64,000 bases of DNA from JANQNX01 sp965601665 (GTDB lineage: Bacteria; Pseudomonadota; Gammaproteobacteria; Eutrophobiales; Eutrophobiaceae), in NCBI GenBank assembly GCA_965601665.1, contig OZ271833.1, positions 2,108,001 to 2,172,000 on the forward strand, in the 5' to 3' direction. The notes below the pieces were generated by a model. That model did no database searches, was not told the origin of the DNA, and was given only the letters and a program-made list of their open reading frames with translations. A program made the position numbers and the translations under genes. Positions 1-8,455 of the stretch are shown here, piece by piece. Every line of letters starts with the position of its first letter. Position 1 is the first letter of the stretch.

Positions 1-38
1 CAGCAGGCAACAAAAAGCAAGTGCAGGCCAGATGGCAT
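1..38 (-). CDS. start of a probable lipoprotein gene (cut by window edge)
   Basis: An ATG on the minus strand at 38 shares one base with the TGA of the DUF2878 gene (TGATG), the usual spacing of translationally coupled genes. The twelve codons in view read MPSGLHLLFVAC, which looks like a short lipoprotein signal peptide with its lipobox cysteine. In many Proteobacteria a DUF3833 lipoprotein follows DUF2878 in this gene cluster, so that is my guess. Only the first 38 bases are visible, so the identity is inference. Confidence 0.4.
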   Translation of the reverse strand, partial: MPSGLHLLFVAC

Positions 39-613
39 CAAACATTGTTGCTGCTCTCTTCCAGGGTGCGATTGTAATCATCCTGATCCCTGTCAGCACG
101 TTGTTGCAACCAGTTTGACATGACATAGATAAGAGGTAATGCAAAGAACCAGACTGAAAACACCATGATTAAAGCAATGGATAAATCATTCATTTGTATG
201 GCACCGATACGTACTCCTGCCCAATAGGCAAGTGCGCCGCCAAAGCCACCAAACAGGCTAATCCAGACATAGTGGTTGTTGAGCCAGTCAAGGCTGTGAC
301 GTATCGTCATCGCGAGGTTAATCCACAAAGCCACCATCCATAACGTACTGGGGTAGCCGAGCTGCGCAGTTGCCGGAAATCGAATGATTTCCAGCACGAC
401 GAGCACCGAGTCAAGACCATAGCCAAGCAAGGCACAAAATGCGGACAGCAGCAACTCCTGCCGGGCAATCGCGCGATGGATTTTCAGATGGACCACTAAC
501 CATGCCGTCACGGCAAGCGGACCAAGCCATGGATAGCCATAAGCGGCACCAAAAACACACATTAACCAGATTACCTGGAATGCAACAAAATTAACGATTA
601 CTGTAGGTTTCAT
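38..613 (-). CDS. DUF2878 integral membrane protein
   Basis: A 191-residue, very hydrophobic protein with about five or six membrane segments and a charged C-terminal tail of roughly 25 residues. The sequence pattern fits DUF2878, a family of unknown biochemical function that recurs beside cyclopropane-synthase-like methyltransferases, DUF1365 and the FAD protein found here. It starts 2 bases after the methyltransferase stop and overlaps the next gene by one base, so it is inside the same operon. An inner-membrane role in lipid modification is inferred from context only. Confidence 0.75.
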   Translation of the reverse strand: MKPTVIVNFVAFQVIWLMCVFGAAYGYPWLGPLAVTAWLVVHLKIHRAIARQELLLSAFCALLGYGLDSVLVVLEIIRFPATAQLGYPSTLWMVALWINLAMTIRHSLDWLNNHYVWISLFGGFGGALAYWAGVRIGAIQMNDLSIALIMVFSVWFFALPLIYVMSNWLQQRADRDQDDYNRTLEESSNNV

Positions 614-615
614 AA

Positions 616-1896
616 TTATTTCACCTGGAACTTCATATTTGTTACTTCACGACGACAGGCGGGTTTATTCATGACCAGTTGCAACAAACCAAGATAGCGT
701 TCTGCAAATCCGGCCGTGCAATATTCAAGGTAATATTCCCACATACGGAAAAAACTATTGCTGTAACCCAGCTTATAAACCTGTTCTTCTTTTTCCATGA
801 ACGTATTGCGCCAGGCTTGTAACGTTCGCGCATAATCAGGCGCATAATCCTCAATATGTGTTACTTTTAAATTTGTTGTCGCTATCGCCTGCGTCATGGC
901 AGCTAGCGATGGGCAACAGCTACCTGGAAAAATATAACGCTGAATAAAATCAGGGGTTTTAAGATAGGCCTCATAGCGATTGTCCGGCATGGCTATTGCC
1001 TGGATGCACATCTGCCCATCATCTTTTAACAAGGCAGCACAATGTTGAAAGTACTCTGGCAAAAAGTCATGCCCTACCGCCTCAATCATTTCTATGGAAA
1101 CCAGTCGATCATACTGGCCCTGCATATCCCTGTAGTCAGTCAATAACAGCTCAATTTTGTCACCCAATCCGGCGTCTTCTATACGCTGTTTAGCAAGTTC
1201 ATATTGTTCGCTGGAAATTGTGGTAGTGGTCACCTTGCAGCCATAATGTCTGGCGGCATGAATAGCAAAGCTGCCCCAGCCAGTGCCAATTTCAACGATA
1301 TGATGGTGCGCTTGTAATCCCAGTTTTTGGCAAATAAGATCAAGCTTCATTTCTGAAGCGCCCTTTAGACTCGTATCATCAGAAGCAAAAACCCCGGATG
1401 AATACGTCATGGTTTCATCAAGGAATAATTCAAACAGTTCATTACCAAGGTCGTAGTGGTCGTGTATGTTCTGGTTACTGCCATTGCGCGTGTTGGCACG
1501 CAATCGATGCAGTAATCGATCCTTTAGTACGCCTGCTTTTGCCAGCCCCTGCTCCATCGCGTCAAGTTGATCGGTGTTTTGGATTAATATCTGGAAAAGC
1601 GATTGAAGGCTGGAACACCCCCATAGACCACGGCGGTAGGCATCGGCGGCACCATTACTGCCGTTGCGAAAAATACAGCTATAAAAACTCGCATCAAAGA
1701 TTGTGATTTGGACTGCATGACCGCCCATTTCACCTGCTGACCAGGAGCCCCATGGATCGTGGATAACAATGTGGCCAGACTTCAATCCATGCAATTTTTT
1801 TTGCATCTGCTGGCGTATCCAGAAATTGATAGTCTGCATCATGTTCGATCCTTGTAGCTGCTCGAACACATTCATAATCAAACTACCGGCTTTCAT
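616..1896 (-). CDS. cyclopropane-fatty-acyl-phospholipid synthase-like methyltransferase
   Basis: A 426-residue SAM-dependent methyltransferase of the Cfa family, acting on unsaturated acyl chains of membrane phospholipids. It shows the family's YDLGNELFELFLD segment near residue 148, the SAM-binding VEIGTGWGSFA near 200 and the family's C-terminal half. The ATG overlaps the DUF1365 stop (ATGA) and AAGGAG lies 7 bases upstream, fixing the start. The product may be a cyclopropane acid or another methylated fatty acid: related enzymes in clusters with DUF1365 act in furan fatty acid formation in some alphaproteobacteria. The exact product cannot be read from sequence. Confidence 0.88.
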   Translation of the reverse strand: MKAGSLIMNVFEQLQGSNMMQTINFWIRQQMQKKLHGLKSGHIVIHDPWGSWSAGEMGGHAVQITIFDASFYSCIFRNGSNGAADAYRRGLWGCSSLQSLFQILIQNTDQLDAMEQGLAKAGVLKDRLLHRLRANTRNGSNQNIHDHYDLGNELFELFLDETMTYSSGVFASDDTSLKGASEMKLDLICQKLGLQAHHHIVEIGTGWGSFAIHAARHYGCKVTTTTISSEQYELAKQRIEDAGLGDKIELLLTDYRDMQGQYDRLVSIEMIEAVGHDFLPEYFQHCAALLKDDGQMCIQAIAMPDNRYEAYLKTPDFIQRYIFPGSCCPSLAAMTQAIATTNLKVTHIEDYAPDYARTLQAWRNTFMEKEEQVYKLGYSNSFFRMWEYYLEYCTAGFAERYLGLLQLVMNKPACRREVTNMKFQVK

Positions 1897-2660
1897 AATT
1901 CTGCTCCTTGTTTGGAATAGTGTTTCGGATGTTCAAAGAAAGGTGTCTTTTTCAACCACAGGCACAGCGCCTGCCAGTAAATTGCGCTAATTACTTTCAG
2001 TGTCATCAATGGAAACTGGAATAGCGTCCTGTCCAGGTTCTTTTGCGTAATTTCCTGCATACGCAGTCGCATACTTGCAGTAAACATATGCTGCTCGTCC
2101 TCGAAGCTTTGCATTGAGATATGTATATGATCATCAGGACAATTAAAATACCAACTATAACGCTGCTTCATTCCCATAAAGGGAGAAACATGGAAGCTCT
2201 TGTCAAAATCAAACTGTCGGTATTTACCCGGCGTTATGGCACCATCAAGCACGTAGCAGTGTTGCTCACCCCATGGCGTGTTGTGTACCTCGGCAACGAT
2301 TGTTTCAACCCGGGTACGTTCATTGTTCCAGCAAAAATAAAAACTCACCGGATTCATGATGTAGCCGAAATAACGCAAATGTGTAAGCAGGGTTATTGGG
2401 CCATCTGTTTGTTTGCCTGTTTGCTCTTTAACAAGGTCTCTTATCGCGGTTAACAATGGTACGCTGTTGTCGCCATAGTGATCAGCACGCCTGAACGTCG
2501 CCAGTGTCAGTTTCTCCAGTGCCCAAAATCGAAAGCGATTAAACAAGGTTGGCAGTTCATCCAAATCCAGGTACATCATGAATAACCGGTAATTAAAGCG
2601 ATGACGATGCGGAAGTCGCCTGTGATGAATTACCGTGCCTTTATAAATACGACTGAACAT
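1893..2660 (-). CDS. DUF1365 family protein
   Basis: A 255-residue protein matching DUF1365 throughout, including the N-terminal VIHHRRLPHRHRFNYRLFM region and the central MNPVSFYFCW segment typical of the family. The function is not established; the family co-occurs almost invariably with Cfa-like methyltransferases and the FAD-dependent protein encoded just upstream. It lies 2 bases after the FAD protein stop and overlaps the methyltransferase start by 4 bases, so the three are probably translated together. No catalytic residue can be assigned. Confidence 0.85.
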   Translation of the reverse strand: MFSRIYKGTVIHHRRLPHRHRFNYRLFMMYLDLDELPTLFNRFRFWALEKLTLATFRRADHYGDNSVPLLTAIRDLVKEQTGKQTDGPITLLTHLRYFGYIMNPVSFYFCWNNERTRVETIVAEVHNTPWGEQHCYVLDGAITPGKYRQFDFDKSFHVSPFMGMKQRYSWYFNCPDDHIHISMQSFEDEQHMFTASMRLRMQEITQKNLDRTLFQFPLMTLKVISAIYWQALCLWLKKTPFFEHPKHYSKQGAEL

Positions 2661-2662
2661 GT

Positions 2663-3910
2663 CTATGCCACCAGATCAAAGGCTTCACATACGCGGGTAG
2701 CGCTGCGCACGCCATCTTCATGAAAACCATAACCCCAGTAAGCACCACAATAGGAAATACCCTTGTAGCGTATAAGATCATCGTGGCGTTGCTGCATTTC
2801 TGAGCGTCCGGGCGTGAATTGTGGATGCTGGTACATAATACGCTTGATGATTTTGCTTTTATCAATGTAGCGCGTCTGGTTTAGTGACACGCAATACGTG
2901 TTATCTGAATCAATGCTCTGCAGGCTATTCATGTTGTAGGTAACAGAGACGTGACGTTCTTCCTGTTCTGGTATGCGGTAGTTCCAGCTGGCCCAGGCGT
3001 CTTTTTTGCTGGGTAAGACACTGGTATCAGTATGCAGAACGGCTTCATTTTGCTGATAGTGAAACTGTTCCAGTATTTCCTGCTCGTTTCTATCGGCGTT
3101 TTCAAGCAATCTCAGTGCCTGGTCTGAATGACAAGACATGATCACTTCATCAAATGATTCAGCGCGATTACCCTGCACGGTAACCTCCACCTTGCCATTG
3201 TGCCTGCGTACATGCTGAACAGGCTGATTCAAATGGATATTGTCAGCATAGCTGGCCGTTAATTTTTTGACGTATTCATGCGAACCGCCCTTGACCGTTT
3301 TCCACTGCGGTCTGCCATTGACCTGAAGCATGCAATGGTTATTTAGAAACTCGATAACAAACAGCATAGGAAATTGCCGAAACCGGTCAGCTGGGCTGGA
3401 CCATAATGAGGCACCCAACGGTACCAGGTAGTGCTCAATAAAAGCGTCGTTATAATTATTGTCGCTGGCGTATTGTTCTACAGTAATCCTGTCATCCAGG
3501 CCCTGTTGCATGTGCCCGACCGCTTCCTTGTTGAATCGGGCAATGTCTTTCAACATGCCGAGGAAAGAAAAATTAAACAGGTTCTTTCTTTGCACAAACA
3601 TTTTGTTCAGGGACGTGCCGTTATATTCAATACCGCTTGCTTCGCAATGAACGCTGAAGCTCATATCCGTATTGATAGCCGCGACATCAAGCTCATCAAA
3701 TAGTCGGCATAACCCAGGATAATTATGTTCGTTAAAAACGATAAAGCCCGTATCTACCGGAACCGTGCGTGCATCTTCTTTTACCAGCGCGGTGTTGGCA
3801 TGACCGCCAATGTAATCGCTGGCTTCGAACAGAACGATTTCGTGGCGGCGAGAGAGATAATAGGCAGCTGTCATGCCAGAGATACCGCCGCCGATGATTG
3901 CGATGCGCAT
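2663..3910 (-). CDS. FAD-dependent amine oxidase-like protein
   Basis: A 415-residue flavoprotein. It begins with the dinucleotide-binding motif IGGGISGMTAAYYLSRR followed by an acidic residue in VLFEA, as in NAD(P)/FAD-binding proteins of the amine oxidase and carotenoid desaturase superfamily. Its best family is the predicted NAD/FAD-binding group found beside DUF1365 and Cfa genes. Its substrate is unknown; acting on acyl chains together with the neighbouring methyltransferase is inference from operon structure. The stop of the upstream desaturase overlaps its ATG by one base (TAATG). Confidence 0.85.
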   Translation of the reverse strand: MRIAIIGGGISGMTAAYYLSRRHEIVLFEASDYIGGHANTALVKEDARTVPVDTGFIVFNEHNYPGLCRLFDELDVAAINTDMSFSVHCEASGIEYNGTSLNKMFVQRKNLFNFSFLGMLKDIARFNKEAVGHMQQGLDDRITVEQYASDNNYNDAFIEHYLVPLGASLWSSPADRFRQFPMLFVIEFLNNHCMLQVNGRPQWKTVKGGSHEYVKKLTASYADNIHLNQPVQHVRRHNGKVEVTVQGNRAESFDEVIMSCHSDQALRLLENADRNEQEILEQFHYQQNEAVLHTDTSVLPSKKDAWASWNYRIPEQEERHVSVTYNMNSLQSIDSDNTYCVSLNQTRYIDKSKIIKRIMYQHPQFTPGRSEMQQRHDDLIRYKGISYCGAYWGYGFHEDGVRSATRVCEAFDLVA

Positions 3911-4848
3911 TAGCGCTGCTCCGCTTCTCTGTACACCGCCGCGGGGACGGGTTGCAGCTCCTGCACGACACCCAATTTGTATAAAAGAAAAATAAGCGAA
4001 TAGCTGATGTCAATTTCCCACCAGTAAAAACCCTGTCGGGTCGCATGGGGGTAGCGATGGTGGTTGTTGTGCCATCCTTCGCCAAGGGTGATCAGTGCTA
4101 GTGCCAGATTGTTGCGACTGTCATCGCTGGTATCAAAACGACGCTTGCCAAACTTGTGTGCGAGCGAATTAATCGTATAAGTGCCGTGATACAGCATGAC
4201 CGTAGAAATAAAAAAGCCCCAGACCAGCAGCTGCATACCGTCGGTATTAAGTTGAGGCGAGGAGTTATGAAGAAACTCGCCTAACAAATAGCAGGCAACA
4301 CCTAGGAGGATGAACGGTATCCAGTCGATATGTTCGAGGAGTTTTAATTCCGGGTAGCGCGCCCAGTCTTTTACTTTGGAGTACATGACAGGAAAATTGC
4401 ACTTCCTCAGGAACCATAACATATGACTATTAAGTAAACCGTGGTCCGGGGAATGGGGATCGTTATCCGTATCGGAATGAATATGATGATGACGATGGTG
4501 ACCTGCCCACCAGAGCGGGCCACGCTGACCTGCAGTACAGCCTGCAAGCGCCATCAGAAACTGCACGGGCCTTGAAACCTTGAATGCCCGGTGCGAAAAA
4601 TAGCGATGATAAAATGCTGTAATGAAAAACATACGCACCAGGTAAAGTCCCAACGCCAGCGCAACCGCCACATAGCTGTAGCCGACGAAAAAAACGCCCA
4701 GGCAAGCTATATGGAAGAAAATGAAAACGCCAACACGAAACGGATCCAGCGAGTTATCGCTGATCTCCTGGTCTTCATTTTGTATGTTAAACAACCAGCG
4801 AAACAGTCGAGTCGACATTTCGTGGGTTGTAGTTTTAACTGCTTGCAT
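3910..4848 (-). CDS. acyl-CoA/lipid delta-9 type fatty acid desaturase
   Basis: A membrane-bound di-iron desaturase that places a double bond in acyl chains. The three histidine clusters are present: HRYFSH (81-86), HHRHHH (117-122) and HNNHH (260-264), between hydrophobic segments near 40-75 and 180-225. I place the start at 4848 because AAGGTGA lies just upstream, giving 312 residues; an ATG at 4875 has no ribosome binding site. It is the first gene of the lipid operon and could supply the unsaturated chain that the Cfa-like enzyme methylates. A 60-90 base gap separates it from the sensor kinase gene. Confidence 0.92.
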   Translation of the reverse strand: MQAVKTTTHEMSTRLFRWLFNIQNEDQEISDNSLDPFRVGVFIFFHIACLGVFFVGYSYVAVALALGLYLVRMFFITAFYHRYFSHRAFKVSRPVQFLMALAGCTAGQRGPLWWAGHHRHHHIHSDTDNDPHSPDHGLLNSHMLWFLRKCNFPVMYSKVKDWARYPELKLLEHIDWIPFILLGVACYLLGEFLHNSSPQLNTDGMQLLVWGFFISTVMLYHGTYTINSLAHKFGKRRFDTSDDSRNNLALALITLGEGWHNNHHRYPHATRQGFYWWEIDISYSLIFLLYKLGVVQELQPVPAAVYREAEQR

Positions 4849-4935
4849 TTTTATCACCTTTTCAACAGCCTGCATTAAAAAACAGGAAGGGTGAACAGCA
4901 GGTAAACAGTATGTGAAATAGGTGTGAAAGTAAGC

Positions 4936-6231
4936 CTACACGTGGATTACGCTGTGCGGCGGGAAGGTAATCGTAACACTGGTGCCAACATTGGGTGTAC
5001 TCTCCATGTCTACTTTCCAGTGGAAACGTTCAGATAGCAACTTGACGATCGTCAAGCCTACACCATAACCGCCACGCGCGCGGGTATCCGTTCTGAAAAA
5101 CGGTTTAAAGACCTGCTCGACTTGCTGCTCGGACATGCCTACCCCGCTGTCAGTGATGCTAATCGAATCTGACTTTATTTCTATTTCGATACGCCCCCTG
5201 TCTGTATAGGAGAAGGCATTCCTGAGTACGTTGCCTATCATTACACCAAGCACTTTCTCTGAGGCCTCAATAACCAGCCTCGATTTTTCTGTAGTGAACA
5301 CCTCGATGGGTTTATCAGCGTATATCATCTGTACATGCTCAATTTCTTCCCTTACCAGTTCGTTGATGCTCACCGGCTCTACAGATAGCTGGTCTTCAGA
5401 CTCACGGGCCAGCAGTAACAAAGCATGGATCAATTCTTCCATGTCGGCAGCGGAACGTTTGACTCGCTCTACGTAATGTCGCGACCGTTCCGATAGTGTG
5501 TCATCTTGCAGGATAAAATCGGTAGCAAGCTTGATCACGGTAATGGGGCTGCGCAGTTCATGACTGGCATCGCGGGTGAAGTTGCGTTCACGTTCAACAA
5601 ACTGTTCTATGCGGCCGGTTAACTCCTCCAGCGCGCTGGCAAGGATCGCCACTTCCTGGTCCATATTTTCATCAAGAAAACGCGTCTTGAGTTCCTCGCC
5701 GGACAATAGCCTGGGTTCTATTTCCTGTACGCGTCGCGCCAGCAGGATCACCGGCGATACAGCCTGCCTTGAAAAACGGTAACCAAGCCAGCTCGATAGA
5801 TAAATGACAATCAACACAATCGCCAACGGTAATAGACCAAAAATTGTGGCTAATTCGCTAACCTGCTTGCCATCGAATTCAAGCCACAGGGTCTTGTCAT
5901 CGTTTTCAGTGACATAAACAACATACAAGTCTGAATCACTACGCTGTAATTGATGAAAACCTGCCTGCAACTGACGATAATCGTCAGGAACGTTATCAAC
6001 CCCGGACAGGTAGGCTGTCAGGTTATAGGTATTCGGGCGCGGAAAACGCGGGTCCTGGCGATAACGGGTCCAGAAATGCTCGGCCTCGCTGGTGAGTGCT
6101 GCCTCGATTAATATGTCACCTAGAACGTAACGCGCTGCGTAGACACCGAGTATGGCAGTAAAACTGATCAGCAGGGCCTGTATCAGAAAGGCCTGCCATA
6201 ACCTATGCCCCAGTCCGATCCTGGCTTGCAT
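4936..6231 (-). CDS. sensor histidine kinase
   Basis: A 431-residue membrane sensor kinase. Two membrane segments (about 15-35 and 130-150) flank a periplasmic loop of about 95 residues; a HAMP-like linker follows. The HisKA H-box is RDASHELRSPI with the phosphorylated histidine at 224, and the ATPase domain has NAFSYTDRG, DSGVGMS and GYGVGLTIVKLL. I take ATG at 6231, overlapping the response regulator by 29 bases; a TTG at 6240 is possible. The lipid operon directly downstream on the same strand is the obvious candidate target. The signal sensed is unknown. Confidence 0.9.
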   Translation of the reverse strand: MQARIGLGHRLWQAFLIQALLISFTAILGVYAARYVLGDILIEAALTSEAEHFWTRYRQDPRFPRPNTYNLTAYLSGVDNVPDDYRQLQAGFHQLQRSDSDLYVVYVTENDDKTLWLEFDGKQVSELATIFGLLPLAIVLIVIYLSSWLGYRFSRQAVSPVILLARRVQEIEPRLLSGEELKTRFLDENMDQEVAILASALEELTGRIEQFVERERNFTRDASHELRSPITVIKLATDFILQDDTLSERSRHYVERVKRSAADMEELIHALLLLARESEDQLSVEPVSINELVREEIEHVQMIYADKPIEVFTTEKSRLVIEASEKVLGVMIGNVLRNAFSYTDRGRIEIEIKSDSISITDSGVGMSEQQVEQVFKPFFRTDTRARGGYGVGLTIVKLLSERFHWKVDMESTPNVGTSVTITFPPHSVIHV

Positions 6232-6919
6232 CGGAATCAACCAGTTTGTAACCGGTATTTTGCAGGGTATGCATCAGCTGCTTGTCAAAAGGCCGGTCGA
6301 TAATCTTGCGCAGGGAGTAAATATGACTCCTTAGCGTATCGCTATCCGGCAGGATATCTCCCCATACCTCGCGCTCGATTTGCCGACGACTGACAACTCG
6401 TGGTGACGCCCGCATAAGTATCCCGAGAATCTTAAGACCAATCGGCGTCAATTTTAATTCCTGCCCCTCACGTTTTACTTCCAGTGTACCGGTATCAAAG
6501 GTCAGGTCACCCACCTGTAAAACTTCGGAGTTTAACTGACCTTTCTCGCGTCTGATAAGCGCCTTGATACGCGCTTCCAGCTCGCGAATCTCGAAAGGTT
6601 TAACAAGGTAATCATCCGCACCGCTCTCAAGGCCAGAAAGCTTGTCATCCAGCGTGTCACGAGCCGTAAGAATTAGCACCGGCGTCGACTGTCGGGCGTC
6701 AGAACGCAGCTTGTTCAACACGTCCATGCCATCAATACCGGGCAACATCAGGTCCAGGATGATTACGTCATAACTATTCTTGACTGCGAGATGCAGGCCA
6801 GTAACACCATCAGCCGCGTAATCAACGACGTAGCCTTTAAGTTCAAGGTAGTCATATACCATGGTCGCAATATCCTGGTGGTCCTCGATAAGCAGGACGC
6901 TCTGGTTTTCATTGTTCAT
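6203..6919 (-). CDS. OmpR-family response regulator
   Basis: A 238-residue transcription regulator: receiver domain (about 7-120) with phospho-acceptor D56 in VIILDLMLPG and a late lysine in YLVKPF, then a winged-helix DNA-binding domain (about 135-230) with VSRRQIEREVWG and a typical C-terminal hairpin. It is first in the minus-strand block and its end overlaps the kinase gene, so the two form a pair. It probably controls the membrane-lipid genes that follow. The 174-base gap to rpe holds the divergent promoters. Confidence 0.93.
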   Translation of the reverse strand: MNNENQSVLLIEDHQDIATMVYDYLELKGYVVDYAADGVTGLHLAVKNSYDVIILDLMLPGIDGMDVLNKLRSDARQSTPVLILTARDTLDDKLSGLESGADDYLVKPFEIRELEARIKALIRREKGQLNSEVLQVGDLTFDTGTLEVKREGQELKLTPIGLKILGILMRASPRVVSRRQIEREVWGDILPDSDTLRSHIYSLRKIIDRPFDKQLMHTLQNTGYKLVDSDASQDRTGA

Positions 6920-7093
6920 CGCTTGACGTTTATGGCTGCGGCAACACTAAATCTGAATGTCTTGTCATTAGAGCACGAAATTCCCGACTGTTACATCACT
7001 TTTCAGGTCATGAAAACACCGTAAATCCTAGCGATGCCGTACTCAATGAGGTAAAGTTGCGGCCTCTTTAAACAGCGCAACAACAGAGAAAAA

Positions 7094-7768
7094 ATGCCAG
7101 ATTTTGTCATAGCTCCATCTATATTGTCTGCGGATATGGCGCGCCTTGGTGAAGACACCGCAGCAGTCATTGCGGCTGGTGCAGACTTTGTACATGTCGA
7201 CGTTATGGATAACCATTATGTACCCAATCTCACGTTTGGCCCGGTAGTGGTCAAGGCCTTGCGTGACTATGGCGTTACCGCACCGCTGGATGTGCATCTG
7301 ATGATCAAACCCGTTGATCGCATCATCCCGGAGTTTGCAACCGCAGGTGCGACCTATATTACATTTCACCCTGAAGCATCCGGGCATATAGACAGAACCC
7401 TGCAGCTAATCAGGGACAGTGGTTGCAAGGCAGGGCTGGTCTTTAACCCTGCTACCCCGCTGAATCTGCTTGAGCATGTGCTGGATAAGCTTGACTTGGT
7501 ATTACTGATGTCAGTGAATCCGGGCTTTGGTGGTCAATCCTTTATCCCATCGGCGCTAAACAAGCTGCGGCAGGCACGCAAAATAATTGATAGCAGTGGC
7601 CACGATATTCGCCTTGAGATCGATGGCGGAGTCAAAATCGATAATATTCGCGAAATCGCCGAGGCCGGCGCCGACACCTTTGTTGCTGGTTCGGCTATCT
7701 TCAACAGCGATGACTATGCAGCAACCATTGCCACTATGCGCGAAGAACTGGGCAAGGCCAAGCTGTAA
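7094..7768 (+). CDS. rpe: ribulose-phosphate 3-epimerase
   Basis: A 224-residue TIM-barrel enzyme that interconverts ribulose-5-phosphate and xylulose-5-phosphate in the pentose phosphate and Calvin cycles. Family motifs are clear: IAPSILSAD at the N terminus, HVDVMDNHYVPNLTFG, DVHLMI, MSVNPGFGGQ and a C-terminal VAGSAIF phosphate-binding loop. Length is normal. It opens a plus-strand run leading to gph and the trp genes; the same rpe-gph-trpE order is common in beta- and gammaproteobacteria. The ATG lies 14 bases upstream of no competing start. Confidence 0.96.
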   Translation: MPDFVIAPSILSADMARLGEDTAAVIAAGADFVHVDVMDNHYVPNLTFGPVVVKALRDYGVTAPLDVHLMIKPVDRIIPEFATAGATYITFHPEASGHIDRTLQLIRDSGCKAGLVFNPATPLNLLEHVLDKLDLVLLMSVNPGFGGQSFIPSALNKLRQARKIIDSSGHDIRLEIDGGVKIDNIREIAEAGADTFVAGSAIFNSDDYAATIATMREELGKAKL

Positions 7769-7782
7769 AAACTGTTGTCATC

Positions 7783-8454
7783 ATGGCTATCTCTACACCC
7801 GAACTGGTATTGCTGGATCTTGACGGCACGCTGGTTGATTCTATTCCAGACCTGGCGCGGTGTCTCAATCTGGCACTTGGCGATTTGTCACTGCCGCAAC
7901 GGGATCTTGCCAGCATTCGTAACTGGGTTGGCAATGGCCTTGATAAATTGATACACCGGGCATTAACCAATGACATTGATGGCGAAGCAGACACAAACCT
8001 TCACGCACGGGTAAAAACCGTGTTCATGGACTATTACCATGCTGAACCCTGCAAGCTCAGCGACTGTTACCCGGGAGTACGCGAGGGCCTTGAACAGATA
8101 CAGCATCAAAATATTCCGATGGGCGTTGTCACTAACAAGAACGAGGGATTCGTTTTACCGATACTGGAAAAACTGGGTATACATTCGCACATGGAAATTA
8201 TCATCGGTGGCGATACGCTGACCGAAAGAAAACCACACCCATTGCCTTTGTTACATGCCGCTGAGGCATTTTCTGCCAGCCCCGGCAGTTCACTCATGGT
8301 GGGCGATTCAGTTAGTGATGTTAAGGCCGCCAGGGCGGCTGATTTTCAGATCGTCTGTGTTAGCTATGGTTATAACCATGGCAATGACATTCGTGATACC
8401 AATCCTGATGCCGTCATTGATTCACTTGAAGAACTGACGGCGCTATTTGGCTGA
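7783..8454 (+). CDS. gph: phosphoglycolate phosphatase (HAD family)
   Basis: A 223-residue HAD hydrolase. Motif I is LDLDGTLVD with nucleophile and acid/base aspartates D12 and D14, motif II lies in GVVTNK and motif IV in VGDSVSDVKAA. Residues 20-90 form the helical cap. Gph removes 2-phosphoglycolate, made by DNA-end repair and, in RuBisCO-containing cells, by oxygenation. It follows rpe by 14 bases. Substrate is assigned by family and by the rpe-gph-trpE neighbourhood, not by a diagnostic residue. Confidence 0.92.
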   Translation: MAISTPELVLLDLDGTLVDSIPDLARCLNLALGDLSLPQRDLASIRNWVGNGLDKLIHRALTNDIDGEADTNLHARVKTVFMDYYHAEPCKLSDCYPGVREGLEQIQHQNIPMGVVTNKNEGFVLPILEKLGIHSHMEIIIGGDTLTERKPHPLPLLHAAEAFSASPGSSLMVGDSVSDVKAARAADFQIVCVSYGYNHGNDIRDTNPDAVIDSLEELTALFG

Positions 8455-8455
8455 C

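Noticed and set aside
7043..7387. Minus-strand reading frame of 114 codons over the rpe start
   Set aside because: It lies antisense to clearly conserved rpe sequence, with no ribosome site and no family likeness; a shadow frame.
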